NCBI GenBank assembly: GCA_947311845.1
Contig: CAMZMU010000111.1
Span: 17,289,282-17,353,281, forward strand
Direction of reading: 5' to 3'
DNA from: Poa pratensis
Lineage: Eukaryota > Streptophyta > Magnoliopsida > Poales > Poaceae
Length of the DNA stretch: 64,000 nucleotides
The first letter of the stretch is position 1, and every line of letters starts with the position of its first letter. The notes below the pieces were generated by a model. The model saw nothing but the letters and a program-made list of their open reading frames with translations. It did no database searches and was not told the DNA's origin. Of the stretch, positions 22,918 to 34,099 are shown in pieces. The position numbers were made by a program, and so were the translations under genes.

Positions 22918-23083
22918 GCCCTTTCGGGGTGTCGGACACGATTTCGCTCGGCCCGACCCTTTGGGGGTGCCGCTGGTGGGCGATTTTGACGTCCGGACCC
23001 CCATTGGGCCTTTGGGGGGGGGGGGGGTCATTTGGAGGCCCCCGGTGGAGATGCTCTTAGTTCAGGCTAGAATCTAGTGATTT

Positions 23084-23660
23084 TTTTTTTGCGAAAAGGC
23101 CAACCGATCTATTGATTATCAACAACGGTACAAAGAATCCCAAAAGTAATAAAAATTACAAATAGATCTTCAGACCACCTAGCATGACTACAAGCAGTGA
23201 AGCGAGCCGAAGGCGCGCCGCCGTCCTCACCCCTCCCTCACTGGAGCCGGGCAAAGCTTGTCGCAGAATAGCTTGTTGTAGTAGACAGACGGGAAGTCGT
23301 CGTGCTAAGGCCCTGAAGGACCAACGCAGCAGAGCATCAACCATCGCCAATGATGACAACCGTAGATCAGAATAGCCAGACCTACAACCACATGAACGAA
23401 CACAAAAAAAACGGACTAGATCCGAGAAGATCCATCGGACACACAACTCCACATGTCCTCCGTCGATACTAGACGCATCTCCGGAGCGAGGATAGGACGA
23501 GGAGGATCTTATTCTGCTTTCAGGATGTCGCCGCCGCCACACCATCCCGAAAAAGACACTCGAATACCTAAAAAAGGGAACGGAAACCTTCCCGCCGGCG
23601 AGGGGTTGCGGTCCGCCGCACCTCCGATCTAAATCACCTGGGAGGGGAGCCGTACGACGT
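23084..23660 (-). mobile_element. 5'-truncated LINE (3' end), 577 bp
   Basis: A T-run at 23081-23090 is the poly(A) end on the minus strand. The insert is flanked by a perfect 16-bp duplication TAGAATCTAGTGATTT (23068-23083 and 23661-23676), the mark of target-primed reverse transcription. It contains an open frame of 129 codons (23156-23545, minus) that resembles LINE 3' untranslated text rather than a protein. Confidence 0.88.
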
Positions 23661-23840
23661 TAGAATCTAGTGATTTGATTACTCATGTGCTGTGATTGGG
23701 CATATGCGTTGTTGTTTTTGAAGCGTTTGAATGGTGGGGTTTTCCCCCTTGTTTATGGACCTTAATGATGATGCCTGTTGCTTTGTTAGACTTAGTGAAG
23801 AATATATTCCTTCCCCCCTTTGCTATTGTTATGCTACCAA

Positions 23841-26800
23841 CTAGTTGACATGCACGTGCAACGCACGTCTTCACTTCACGATTATGGCACACGTTTATGA
23901 TATCAATTAATAATAGTTTACTCATATAAAACTCTTGCCCGCATATGTCGAGAGACAACATTTTCAAACATCATCCAAAGATTTGTATCTCAATTAGTAA
24001 TTAATAATGTAGTATATTCATAACAATTCATATATCATCGTAGGAAGGTAAATGTATAATGAAATAGACTATATACAAAACATAATTTACAAAAAAATTA
24101 CCAATTTGTAAACATTTATAATTTCTATGAAATAACTTTGAATCCTACCATTTGATCGTAGACGACAACCCAGCCACATGCACACAAACTTCACGCGTGC
24201 ACATGGCACTCTGGGTTTACCATGTCGCACGCCGTCGGACCATGCTACCTGAAAGAAAAATCTACAAGAACATGTAGATTTATCATCTACTTTAGCTGAC
24301 CCTTGCACAATGGCATAAACCTTGATTATATTTTAGAGATACAGTAGCCATTTCAAAATATTATTAGAAAAGTAATCCAGATCATAAATGACAAGGATAA
24401 CAGGTGAAAGACTCTCAACTTGTATTTACTGCCTTTACCATGACTTGTGCATTAGCAAAAAAAATCTCCCGCCTGAATCGCCAAACCAACTGTTGCTATG
24501 AGGCCTTCATCCATATAAACCTGCAGTGAAGCAAATCACATTAGAAGATTCAGATGTATCAAAAATCATCTTGGTACGAAGATTAACTGATAAAAACATG
24601 TATGCATGTTCAACAAAAAAATACTAAACCAAATATATGACGTTCTATCCTTTGTAAGCAGACCTCGTGCATGTTGAGAATAGGTTTAAATACTTCTATA
24701 TCTGAAAGTATGCCCACAATAAAACAGCTACCCGAAATTGCTGGCAAGACAATAGAACACTCATCTTATTAACTCAAATCCCCTAATATATTAAATCATG
24801 TTAAACAATCTACTATAAGAACAGTCAAATATCCAAAATCCCTAACCAGTGAGTGATTTTCAAAAGTGTTCAGACTAAATCCTCAATGCCCACACCCACG
24901 CAGTGTGGCAGGAGATGCATTGTTAAATCATCATTATGCAAGCACAGGTTTATTATGTATAGCTGAAATAAATAGATGCATCATTATATGCAAAATTAGC
25001 CTAAATATATTTCCTGTGAGCCCACAGCTGAGAGGAGCAGGAACCAAACGTCATTACCCAATCAAAACTCAGAACAACAACTACAATTTCTCTGTAGTCC
25101 AATTTCTATGACAATTATTGAATGTCCTCCGCAGTTCCTATTGGACATGGCTACAAAATGTTGATTATAGTGTCAACATCTCACTCCAGATGCATGGAAA
25201 TAATCACATGGACAAGTTCGGCTGATGAAATCTGCCACATTGTTCTTATTTTTCCTATCAATATTAATTGTCAGGATGCTGAAACAGAGAGGCCCGTCAT
25301 TGCCTTTCCATACCTTTCATAATACATATATTGTTGCGTCTCCTTCGCCCTTAGTGAGTCGTTGCTCATCCATGGCACTCATCATAGATTTAGACTCCAA
25401 CCAGCACCATTCCATATCATCGGCATGGAGGAGCTTCTCCTCAGCTTTTCGCTGAAGGACGGCAACAATGTATCCATGTCCCATGTCCATTATGGAGAAC
25501 TGGAGATGCATTCCGGAAAAGATTTGTCAAAATATATAGGTATTATTAGCACAGTAAAAGAAATAATAAATACAGAGGTTATACTAACGGAGAAACCTTC
25601 GTGCATGCCAATCGCATGACATAGCTGATGCAACCATCCCATATAGAAATGCCTCCCTAACACCAGGTCACCAGCAACTGCTCTAAAATATAGACTGCAC
25701 TCTGATGATACATTTATGAGATAAAAGCAACAGTGTCAAGTTGAAATACAATGTGACGCCACAATAAGTCATTGAATTGATTGAAAAAAATTAAATCTAC
25801 AGAATTATATTTCTTCATTAAGAAGAGACTCTATGTGGCATTGTATCGAACAGTTGGTGCGCACGACCCTCCGGGACTATGCCAATTGAAACATACGCAT
25901 GAAAAAACACCAGTTGATCATCAAATTTGAACCTTCACTTTTTCTCTTGTACTTCCAGCGTTATTGTGTATTGAGGTCGAGATGGGATGTTGCCGGCGCC
26001 AGCAGCTCGGGGAGGAGGTCGCCGACCAGCAGGAAATCTCATAGTCCTTATCTGCAGTGGAGGAGGCCTCCTATGAAACAAACAAAAAATCAGGGGTAAA
26101 ATCTACCGGTAGTCTGAACGTCAAACAAAACAGTATAGATAACAAATTACAAATCAATCACCAATTTCCAAGTCAGCTTCCTAGCTAGCTGTAGCGATCA
26201 AACTTTGTAGCGATCAATCAACGATCCAAGTTAGCTACCTAGCTAGCTGCAGCGATCAAGCATGTGCTAGTATAAATCTAAAATCTACTAAACTGGACTT
26301 AGGCGGACGGAGGGCTACCTGCGGCTGGCAGCATCATGGCGACGTGGTTGTCCATTCGTGGCCGCTGGGCGGATGGGGAACCAGCAGATCCATCGATCGG
26401 CCGCGGTAACTGCTCCACGGGGCCGTGGAACAGCGGCAGCGGCGGGAATTCGGTGGAGGGACCGACGCGAGGTCAGGCCGGCGACCATCGGCGCTGATTG
26501 ACAGCAGCGTCCCGCTGCTGCTGCTTGGGCCGTCGCCATGGCTGGCGCATCAACCCAGAGAGGGATGGAGGGCGGACCACGGCGGCAGGACAGATATCCA
26601 GATGGCGGCGGGGGGTGACCTAGGGTTTCACGGGTGTAGAGGGAGCTCGTTGCGTGGGGATGCCAACGTAGGGGGAACTGGGTGGGTGGGTGGCCGGCGT
26701 CGAGAGGAGAGCAGCGAGGAAGGCAGGGTTGCCGGCGGCGACGGCAGTCTCGGGCGGATCGAGGAGGAGGAGCGGAAAGGGATTGAGGAGGAAATGGTAG

Positions 26801-27052
26801 CTACAGTTTTTTTTCGCCAGAGAAGCGTGGGGCGAGGAACTGGTGTGAGTCGCGGACGTGGGGCGGGGAGCCTGGCAGGAAATTTCTCTGCCGGTCGACA
26901 GGAGTAATCTGGTGCGTTGCTTTGGCCAGATCTAATCTGTATCGTTTGATCTGTTTTGGTGGGTTGGATCTGATGGTCCAGATCGACCTGTGTACACTTT
27001 GTCTGGGTGGCTGTAGCGAAACTAAAGTTGGCTCTTTTATAAGTAGTGGAGA
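23841..27052 (-). mobile_element. Non-autonomous Helitron, 3.2 kb
   Basis: Read on the minus strand it starts TCTCCACTACTTATAAAAG (the usual plant Helitron start is TCTCTACTA) and ends with a hairpin of stem ACGTGC/GCACGT and loop AAC (23854-23868) followed nine bases later by CTAG. It sits between A and T with no target duplication. The mTERF copy at about 56.96 kb has the uninterrupted sequence. There is no Rep/helicase gene, so it is non-autonomous. The interior (24.0-26.9 kb) has no convincing ORF; 26.3-26.9 kb is GC-rich like a grass first exon or leader. Confidence 0.85.
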
Positions 27053-27172
27053 TTAACTTATTTGATTCCTGATGAATCTATGCATGTTATCAGTTACATG
27101 TTACATATGTCAACACATATAGCAGGCCCCAGAAATATCAGCAATAAACGTCGCTTGCATGGTACATGTATA

Positions 27173-27421
27173 CTCCCTCCGTTGCAATGAATAAGGCTTA
27201 TATTTTTTTTGGAAAAGTCAAGTTAAGTAAACTTGGACCAAACTTTTAGAAAAAACTATTAACAACTATAATATTATATGGATATCATGTGAAAATATAT
27301 TTCATGATGTATCTTAGGGTGGTTATTTTGTATTGTAAATGTTTATAATTTATTAAAAAAATTGGTCAAACTTAACATAGTTAGACTTTTCAAAAAAAAT
27401 ATAGGCCTTATTCGGAGGTAG
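27173..27421. mobile_element. Stowaway MITE (Tc1/mariner type), 249 bp
   Basis: Ends CTCCCTCCGTTGCAATGAAT and, inverted, CTACCTCCGAATAAGGCC, flanked by TA at 27171-27172 and 27422-27423. AT-rich inside. Confidence 0.93.
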
Positions 27422-27423
27422 TA

Positions 27424-28150
27424 CAAACCAGAGCAAAATGATACTCAGAGTGGATAGAAGCAAATGCACGTGGAGATGGAACCCCACTTATGTTGAAAAG
27501 AGTAGGAAATTGTCCAGACTCAGCTTGACATGATTGATAGAAAGTAATCACCACACTGGTGATACTAGGTATCTTCTGCTATGAAAAATCTATGTATCAT
27601 AGATTCATAGTAGATAACTACCAAGAATGGAAAAAATCATTCTCCAATATCAAGCATTGAGGAGACTCATTCCGGTAACAATGATATTGAAAACCATTCT
27701 CCGACAATGATAAGATGGAAGATTAACGATGAGACCAACAGGAAGATTAACGATGAGACCAACAGGATTTAGAAGTTAAGATACTTCATGAGATCAATAA
27801 TGAAAGCTTTCACAAAAACGGGTTTAATACTGAAAGCATATAGCACAACCGAATGTTTGAGGAAGTTTGGGTCTCACAACACACAAGCCGTAATAAGCAC
27901 ATAAGGGAGTATCTGAAACGCTGTCCATGTCCGAGTACAAAGCTCAACAATTATTGCTCTCGTAAAACCATAGAAAAGGTACGTAGGGCAACTTCTTTCG
28001 GTTTATAGACCAACTTCGAGGTTCAGAGAAGCTGAAGCCTAAAAGAAGTGCAAGTTTTTGGCCAGCTTCTTCCCACCGCCGGGCTTCTCTGTAGTGCAAT
28101 TTTGAAGTCCGGAGAAGCTAGCAGAGCGCAACTTCCTCAGCAAGCCGGAG
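27424..28150. other. Intergenic sequence
   Basis: No recognisable gene. A short direct repeat GAAGATTAACGATGAGACCAACAG-type occurs twice near 27717-27765. The last 130 bases become GC-rich ahead of the ORF at 28151. Confidence 0.5.
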
Positions 28151-28492
28151 ATGGAGATCTTGGCGTCGCCATCTCTGTGCGCTGCTCTTGCTAGCGTCCC
28201 CACGGCCAGCGCCAACGGCAGCCACATGATCCACCAGACAACCGCTGTGTGGATGGCCAAGCAGCCAATGGGCGCCGCCAAGCAGCCCACTCCAGTTCTG
28301 GGCCTTCCAGTCAGCGCCCTGCTCACCAGCCTTGCCGGCACACAGAGCATGCCGTCTGGAGCTGTATTCCCGAACTTCGCCAACTTCCATCAACAACAGC
28401 AGCAGCAATCTGCATCTACAGTGGTTTATTGGTTCCATCAGGCTTGTAAGATACTGCCAAACAGCAGTATATTATTTAGTACAGGCTTGTAA
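28151..28492 (+). CDS. Hypothetical short ORF, possible gene fragment
   Basis: 113 codons, GC-rich for the first 85 and ending in a glutamine run (HQQQQQQ), after which the composition drops to AT-rich and the frame looks like chance. I do not recognise a domain. The N-terminal half (ASVPTASANGSHM, VWMAKQPMGAAKQP) resembles the low-complexity part of a plant regulatory protein, so it could be a captured or truncated exon. A GT-containing AT-rich stretch right after the Q run would allow a splice, but no second exon was found. Confidence 0.25.
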   Translation: MEILASPSLCAALASVPTASANGSHMIHQTTAVWMAKQPMGAAKQPTPVLGLPVSALLTSLAGTQSMPSGAVFPNFANFHQQQQQQSASTVVYWFHQACKILPNSSILFSTGL

Positions 28493-29949
28493 GTTACAGC
28501 CGAGTATCAGCTTGAAAATGATGCTACATTCTTCGGTGCAATGATTACATTTTTCATATTAACGAAAGTACATACTCACATGCAGTACATTCCTATTTTT
28601 TCACAATTGACTAATTTCTTTTGATTTTATGTTAGAACCATGTCAGTTTTATGTTCTCCCTGTGCACAGCAGCTGCTCGTCCAGCCGATTGACTATTATT
28701 TATTTGGTATTTTTCAGTTCAGCAAGCATGGACTGTGATCTATTTGTTATCATGAACGCATGTAGCTCTATCTTGATGCCATAAAAATGAATGTATCGTG
28801 TTTGGAGGTTATATTGTATCGTCCAAGATGTAGCTCTATCTATATGCGATAATTGTCCACACTGATGTATGAATTATTCAAGAAGTATCATCTTCAGAGG
28901 CACCGGCTCACTGTTACGACAGGCGCCAATGCTATTAGACACTTTGCAGCTCAGAAGCCATGCCACACACAACCTTGCTGCCCAACCAGTGTACAAGTAT
29001 CTCATGAAGAAAACAATATTGAGTATGCTTGTGGTTGCAACAGATGGAAAAATAGTAGAAGGCTTCTAATTAATTCTTGCTAAGGCAACCAAGATATGTA
29101 TAGTATAACTAAAGTTTCACCTTGGCCTTATCTTTCAATCATAATGCTGATTGCTGAACTGTATCCATGGATGAACAATCAGATCTCACTTCAACGAATA
29201 ATCTAGTGCTTCCTCCATATATCTGAACAAATAAGAGAATAGAGATAAAAAATTCACATCAGGCTTACAAAATTTATTCTGTCATGAGATTGAGAACCTT
29301 GTGGAGAAATAAGTGACAACCACACAAGATATCATTTTCGAACCACCTTGTATTGAAAAAACCATGGCCTGAAATATGAATAAAAGAGCACTAATACGGA
29401 AAAGCCATTGTATTAACATACATGAGAAAAATCCAGAGAGATTGAAAGAGAAAATGCTAGAAGGAAATGAACTGAAAAAACTAATCATTCTAAATAACAA
29501 AAAATAATTATGTTCAGGATTTGTGTCAATGCTGGAGAAAATGAAGACCGGAGAAACTGTTTATGATTCTCAAGAACAAAATAGAGGTACAAGCTTATAA
29601 TAAGAAAGAGAACTCACCAATTAAGAGTATTGATCCTTCCAGAAAGAAAAGTGCTAGAAGGAAGCCCATATTGAATCTTGGAAGATGATTAATCCTTATT
29701 GTGCAATGTAGCTCGCTCCTACTCTGCAGATACCATGAGAGAATCATTCAATAATAAACTGCAGCTAGTTACATGGTAAGAAGCTTTTTCTAATATCTGA
29801 TGCATGTGAACCATATTGACTACTAAAGGGGTAGGTGCAATGAATGTACTCTGAAGAGAGATGGAGATACTCTCAACTGTTCATACACTTATGGTGTCCA
29901 GTGCATGTAAGTAGATGAACTTTACCTCCAGATTTGTGCAAATAAGTAT
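28493..29949. other. Intergenic, 3' side of the PPR gene
   Basis: AT-rich without credible ORFs. Part of 29.2-29.95 kb may be the 3' untranslated region of the minus-strand PPR gene. No transposon end recognised. Confidence 0.5.
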
Positions 29950-31485
29950 TTAGCCCATCGAGACATGACTACTAGCTGCTTCTTTCTTCGGACATTTGTC
30001 CATTATAACCTTCCTTGACTCATCCGATACAGACCATTGGCTAGCAGCAGCGTGAAAATTTGAGATTAGCACAAGATTTCGAGTATTATGTGGATCAACT
30101 TCCAGAAGATGCCCAGCTACCTTGTTGCCTCTCAGCACATCTATGTTAGATATACATGCATTCAACATAGCCACACAGATAGCACCAGAAAGCTTAGCTA
30201 GGTTCGCACGTAAACTACAGTAGATATCCCATGCTTCATCAATCTGTCCTGCCCGGCCTAACATGTCAATAAAACAAGCGTAGTGCTCTGGTCTTGGATC
30301 AATTGCATACTTGCTTTTCATCAAATGTAATTTGGCTCGGCCTTCGTCCACAAGACCAGTGTGTCCGCAAGCTGAGAGAACAGCCAGAAATGTGATGGCA
30401 TTTGGCAAGACTATGGGTACAGCTTTCTCCATCTTCTCAAACAAGTCCAAAGCCTCTTTGCCATGCCCATGGCGACTATAACCATCAATCATACTGGACC
30501 AGGAAAGTACGTTTTTGCCAGACATTCGATCAAACACCACACGTGCACCCATTGTTCGCCCGCACTTTGCATACATGTCAATAAGCGCATTGCATAGGAT
30601 AGTCTCAGAATCAAACCCACAACGGAGAACCTTGCAATGCACCTGCAGACCATATGCCAAATTAGCTGTGGCTGAGCAGGCTGAGAGAGCGCATGTCAGT
30701 GCGATTCCATTGGGTTCAATGCCCCCCAGCATCAAGAAAGCCTCCCGGAATTGGCCATTCTCTACGCAGCCTGAAATAAAAGCGTTGTAGAGTGCCACAT
30801 CTTTCGGCCGCTCCCTGTGGACAAACACTGTCTTCGCCTCCTCGACGCACCCGCAGCTCATGTAGAGATCAACAAGAGCTGTCCTCATAATGACATCATC
30901 GTGGCACGCAAGAACCGTCAGCGCGTGGACCTGGCGGCCGGGCCGGACGGCGCGTGAGGAAGTGCAGGCCTTGAGCATGGTGCACAGGGTGGAGGCCGTT
31001 GGCGCGAACCCGGCAGCTGCCATGCCGCGAAAGGCTTCCGCGGCGGCGGCGGGGCGCGCGTGACGGACGTGGCAGGTGATGAGCGCGTTCCAAGCAACGG
31101 CGTCGCGCGCGGGCATTTCGTCGAACAGGCGGGAGGCGGCGCATGGGAGACCGGCTTTTGCATATGCTGTGAGGAGGGCGGTCGCCGGGATGGGGCTAGA
31201 GAGGGAAGAAGACTTGAGCAGCATGGCGTGGAATGCGGAGGAATGGGACGGGTGGGAGGAGAGGCGGCGGAGCAGCGCGGAAAGCGGCGGGGCCGCATGA
31301 GGCATTTGCTGCAGGTCAACGAGCTTTGGCAGAAAATCGGCGGCCGGACGAGCTGGGGGAAGATGAACGGCGTCTGGGAGAGGAAAGGCGGCGAGCTGGG
31401 CTGCTGCGGCGGCCGGAGGATGTCGGGGGAACCGCGCCGCGAAGAGGAGGTCGGATGAGCTGCTGCTGCGGCTGCCGGCTGACAA
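29950..31485 (-). CDS. PLS-class pentatricopeptide repeat protein with E-type tail
   Basis: 511 residues, intronless, start ATG 31485, stop at 29950. The N-terminus is rich in S, A, R and P and short of acidic residues, like an organelle transit peptide. From about residue 95 the repeats follow: ATALLTAYAKAGLPCAASRLFDEMP, DAVAWNALITCHVRHARPAAA, then longer L and S motifs (MRTALVDLYMSCGCVEEAKTVF, LCNALIDMYAKCGRTMGARVVFDRM, VLSWSSMIDGYSRHGHGKEAL). The last 95 residues (AMLNACISNIDVLRGNKVAG, NLVLISNFHAAASQW) are the E/E+ region; there is no DYW deaminase. Such proteins bind organelle RNA and guide C-to-U editing or processing, usually in mitochondria or plastids. It may be the counterpart of Arabidopsis At5g66500, judged from memory only. 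It is the only long intact cellular gene here. Confidence 0.93.
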   Translation of the reverse strand: MSAGSRSSSSSDLLFAARFPRHPPAAAAAQLAAFPLPDAVHLPPARPAADFLPKLVDLQQMPHAAPPLSALLRRLSSHPSHSSAFHAMLLKSSSLSSPIPATALLTAYAKAGLPCAASRLFDEMPARDAVAWNALITCHVRHARPAAAAEAFRGMAAAGFAPTASTLCTMLKACTSSRAVRPGRQVHALTVLACHDDVIMRTALVDLYMSCGCVEEAKTVFVHRERPKDVALYNAFISGCVENGQFREAFLMLGGIEPNGIALTCALSACSATANLAYGLQVHCKVLRCGFDSETILCNALIDMYAKCGRTMGARVVFDRMSGKNVLSWSSMIDGYSRHGHGKEALDLFEKMEKAVPIVLPNAITFLAVLSACGHTGLVDEGRAKLHLMKSKYAIDPRPEHYACFIDMLGRAGQIDEAWDIYCSLRANLAKLSGAICVAMLNACISNIDVLRGNKVAGHLLEVDPHNTRNLVLISNFHAAASQWSVSDESRKVIMDKCPKKEAASSHVSMG

Positions 31486-32965
31486 GGAGGAGGACTAGGG
31501 AGCTGCCGGCTGCGGCTGCCCAGCTAGGGAGGCCGCGCGGACGAGGTGGCGGCCGGAGACGCCGATGGAGGCGGCGTCGAGGTCGACCCTCCCGGCGGCT
31601 TTATAGGATGTGACCTCTTTTTTTTCTTCGACAGACCGCGCGCAAAAGGTCTGCTGCGACTGCGAGCGAATTCGTTGCTGATGGCCCCTTTGGCATGATT
31701 AACCAGTTTGTCAATATGTAACTAAGAAACGGGGACACGAATATACAGTAATACCCCATGATTGTCTTACCTTTGGGGCAACAATGGAGGGCGGCCGACG
31801 ACAGGAGATGCGGCGCAAGGAGATGCGGCAGAGGCGGCCAGGGGTGATGGAGGCGTGGCCCGGCGACGGAGAGGCTAGGGGTGACGGAGGCGAGGCCCGG
31901 CGGCGGAATCCAGCGTGATGGAGGGTGGAGACAAGGCTCGGCGGTGGGGCCTCCAGGCGCGACGGAGGTGAGGCCTGGCGGCGAAATCCAGGGGTGACGG
32001 AGGAAAGGCTCGGCGGTGGGGCCTCCAGGCGCGACGGACGCGAGGCCCGGCGGCGAGCAGCCAGGGGCGACGGAGGTGAGGCCCGGCGGCTCCGGCGGCA
32101 AGGTCACGAACGGAGAAAGAGAATCTCTCGCTCGACTCTGTTTCCCAGTTCGTGCGAGAAGAAATAGACAAGGGCAGAATTGTAATTTCGGATTATAATT
32201 AGACTAATATTTTGTTTTATAAGCTTAATAAGGAGTTAAACAACGCAAAAGGGGGCCTCAGCAACTAATTAACCGAACTGGGGGGCTAGAAGGGAGAAAG
32301 GCAAAGAAGGGGGCTTATGTTGCTAAGGCGCACGAACAGGGGTGATAATCAATTCTCCCAAAAAGAATACGGCAATGAAACCATGTGGCAATCAGCTCAA
32401 CTGTATTTTCTTAACAAAAGAAAAATAATGATTCACAAAAAAAAACTAGCTCAACTGTAAAATCTTTTTTCCCTAGAAAACCTGTAATTTTTTCTTCGAT
32501 GTATATATTGTTGAAACACAGGATATCATAATTAATTTTGGGATAATCCATATAATAATACATTTTTACATACCATATTCAGGTGTCAATTCGAAATTGG
32601 ATATCAATCCGTCAGATGTGTTCAAACCAAACATGAATTCTTTAAAATGCATTTGGAACACGGAAATTATATTGTATTTTGCTAATTCTCGGTTAACTGA
32701 GATTGAAGTTAGAGCTCGATCTTGCATTGTAATGCGTAATTACACATAGTTGCACATAGGTTGCAATTACACATGTGTTATAATCACGCTTAATTACACA
32801 AATGTTTTTGTAATTGCACATGAATTACATTGTATGGAGTATTTTGGAACGGAGGGAGTAATTGGTGACAAAGAATTGAACTTATCAGCTTAAATCCTTG
32901 GTGGTAGCAAACAGTCAAACAGCAGAGGAGTCATAGACCGCGCGCACGCGGGCTCGCCGGCGGGC
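31486..32965. other. PPR upstream region and intergenic DNA
   Basis: 31486-31610 is a GC-rich leader of the PPR gene. 31840-32110 is a G-rich minisatellite. 32170-32900 is AT-rich; around 32840-32862 GGAACGGAGGGAGTA resembles one end of a Stowaway MITE, with no partner end found to its left. Confidence 0.5.
31840..32110 (+). repeat. G-rich minisatellite
   Basis: Two alternating degenerate units repeat: GACGGAGGTGAGGCCCGGCGGCG (starts near 31883, 31971, 32033 and 32069) and GTGACGGAGG..AAGGCTCGGCGGTGGGGCCTCC (near 31914 and 31995). Both strands stay open through it, which is a composition effect. Confidence 0.75.
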
Positions 32966-34099
32966 ATGCTCTGACTCCAAAATCACCTCCGTTTTGCCCT
33001 TAGCGCAGCCTACCATTTTCCCGTGTCCTCCCTCCACTGCTCGCCCCTCTCCACCGCCGTCGCCACCTCCGCGTCCCACGCCAAATTCGTGGTCGCGGAC
33101 TACCTCGTCGACACCTTCGGTCTCACGCCAGCCCAAGCCCCTCTCAAGGCTTCCAAATACCCATCCCATCTCGAGTCGCCCGCCAACCCCAATGTCGTCC
33201 GCGTGTTCCTCTCTTAAGCCGACCTCGCCGAGTCGGGCATTGCGGCGGCGGTTGCCATGGATCCACCTCTCCTCTGCTCCAGTGTGGACAAAACCCTAAC
33301 CCCGCATCACGCAGCTCCGGGACATCGGTGTCTCCCTTTCCGAGATCTCGCGCCTTATTACCGTCGTCCCGACGATCCTTATCCGCCCCGCCTCGAATTC
33401 TTGATGTCCTTTTTGGGATCCTAGTAGAATCATCCTACGACAAGGTAGAACTCGTCCTCAAGAGGAAACGCTACCTCCTCAACGGGAACATCGAGAATTT
33501 GGTCAAGCTCAACACGATTTTGCAGCAGTACGGCCTAAGTGCTTGTGACATTGCCAAGCTCTATGGGCGCACCACCGGCAAACTGTTCGCCATGCAGCCA
33601 AACCGTGTGACAGAAATGGTGGTGCGCGCGGAGAAGCTCGGCGTGCCCTGCTGCTCGGAGAGCCCTTGCGATTGTCTGCACTTTCACTCCCGAGAATATC
33701 AGTGCAAAAATGGATTTCTTGGAGATGGATCTTGGACGATCTGAAGCTGAGCTGGCGGTGCGCAACTCGCCGGACATTCTAACTTTGTCAAAGGGGAATT
33801 TGGGTCACAAATTGTAGTTCTTGAGGATGAAGGTTGGGTTGAATACTTCATACATAGCGCGTAGGTCCGGAATACTGAATTTTAGCATTGATAAGCGGAT
33901 GATGCCTAGACACAGTGTCATAGAGGTTCTGAAGGCGAAGGAGCTCGTGACAAAAGACATTGACTTATACAGTGTGTTTGCTTACACAGAAAAGAAATTT
34001 CTAGAGAAGTACCTTGACCGTTATAACGATTGTGTTCCGGGGCTTGCAGATGCTTATGCAGCTGCTTATGCAGGGAAAATTCCTGAAGTCCAACTGTGA
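32966..34099 (+). pseudogene. mTERF-family gene copy, broken
   Basis: Pieces of one mTERF protein in three frames: FVVADYLVDTFGLTPAQA and KASKYPSHLESPANPNVV (33080-33217, then stop), SSVDKTLTP (33270s), YDKVELVLKRKRYLL through LYGRTTGKLFA and VVRAEKLGVP (33430-33650), LEMDLGRSEAELAVR (33720s), a TAG at about 33815, then IDKRMMPRHSVIEVLKAKEL and FLEKYLDR (to 34099). The working family binds organelle nucleic acid and affects transcription or splicing in plastids or mitochondria. At least three frame shifts and two stops make this copy dead. The N-terminus is not clearly defined. Confidence 0.88.

Larger units (their letters stand above)
8016..23056 (-). mobile_element. PIF/Harbinger DNA transposon, split by nested insertions
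   Basis: The left part (8016-9050) carries the transposase N-terminal half on the minus strand. The right part (22682-23056) ends with GAGATGCTC next to TTA (23057-23059), the 3-bp target duplication typical of Harbinger. Read inward the terminus is GAGCATCTCC, a common grass Harbinger end. The Copia element cut the transposase gene at 8015/8016, so the rest of this transposon lies beyond the left edge of the window. The hAT at 9051-22673 separates the two parts. Confidence 0.75.
23057..27120 (+). other. 3' flank of a lost mTERF gene copy, split by three transposons
   Basis: The pieces 23057-23083, 23677-23840 and 27053 to about 27120, read as one, follow the 3' flank of the mTERF copy at 56.7-57.0 kb: AGTTC..GAATCT..GTGATTTGATT, TGTGCTGTGATTG, a TTGTTGTT..TGAAG segment, a CTTTGTTA segment, TTCATTCC-like text and TATTGTTATGCTACCA before ATTAACTTATTTGATT. 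The gene itself would lie left of the Harbinger, outside the window. Confidence 0.7.

Noticed and set aside
22682..23056. Possible separate protein on either strand near the Harbinger end
   Set aside because: Open frames come from the GC-rich 87-bp tandem repeat; no domain.
28853..29083. Plus-strand ORFs of 76 and 66 residues
   Set aside because: Two overlapping frames over the same bases, no domain or splice context.
31060..31613. Plus-strand ORFs of 132 and 126 residues
   Set aside because: Shadows of the GC-rich 5' part of the PPR gene on the other strand.
32840..32862. Stowaway MITE
   Set aside because: Only one end (GGAACGGAGGGAGTA) is visible; no partner terminus within 500 bp, so only mentioned, not called.
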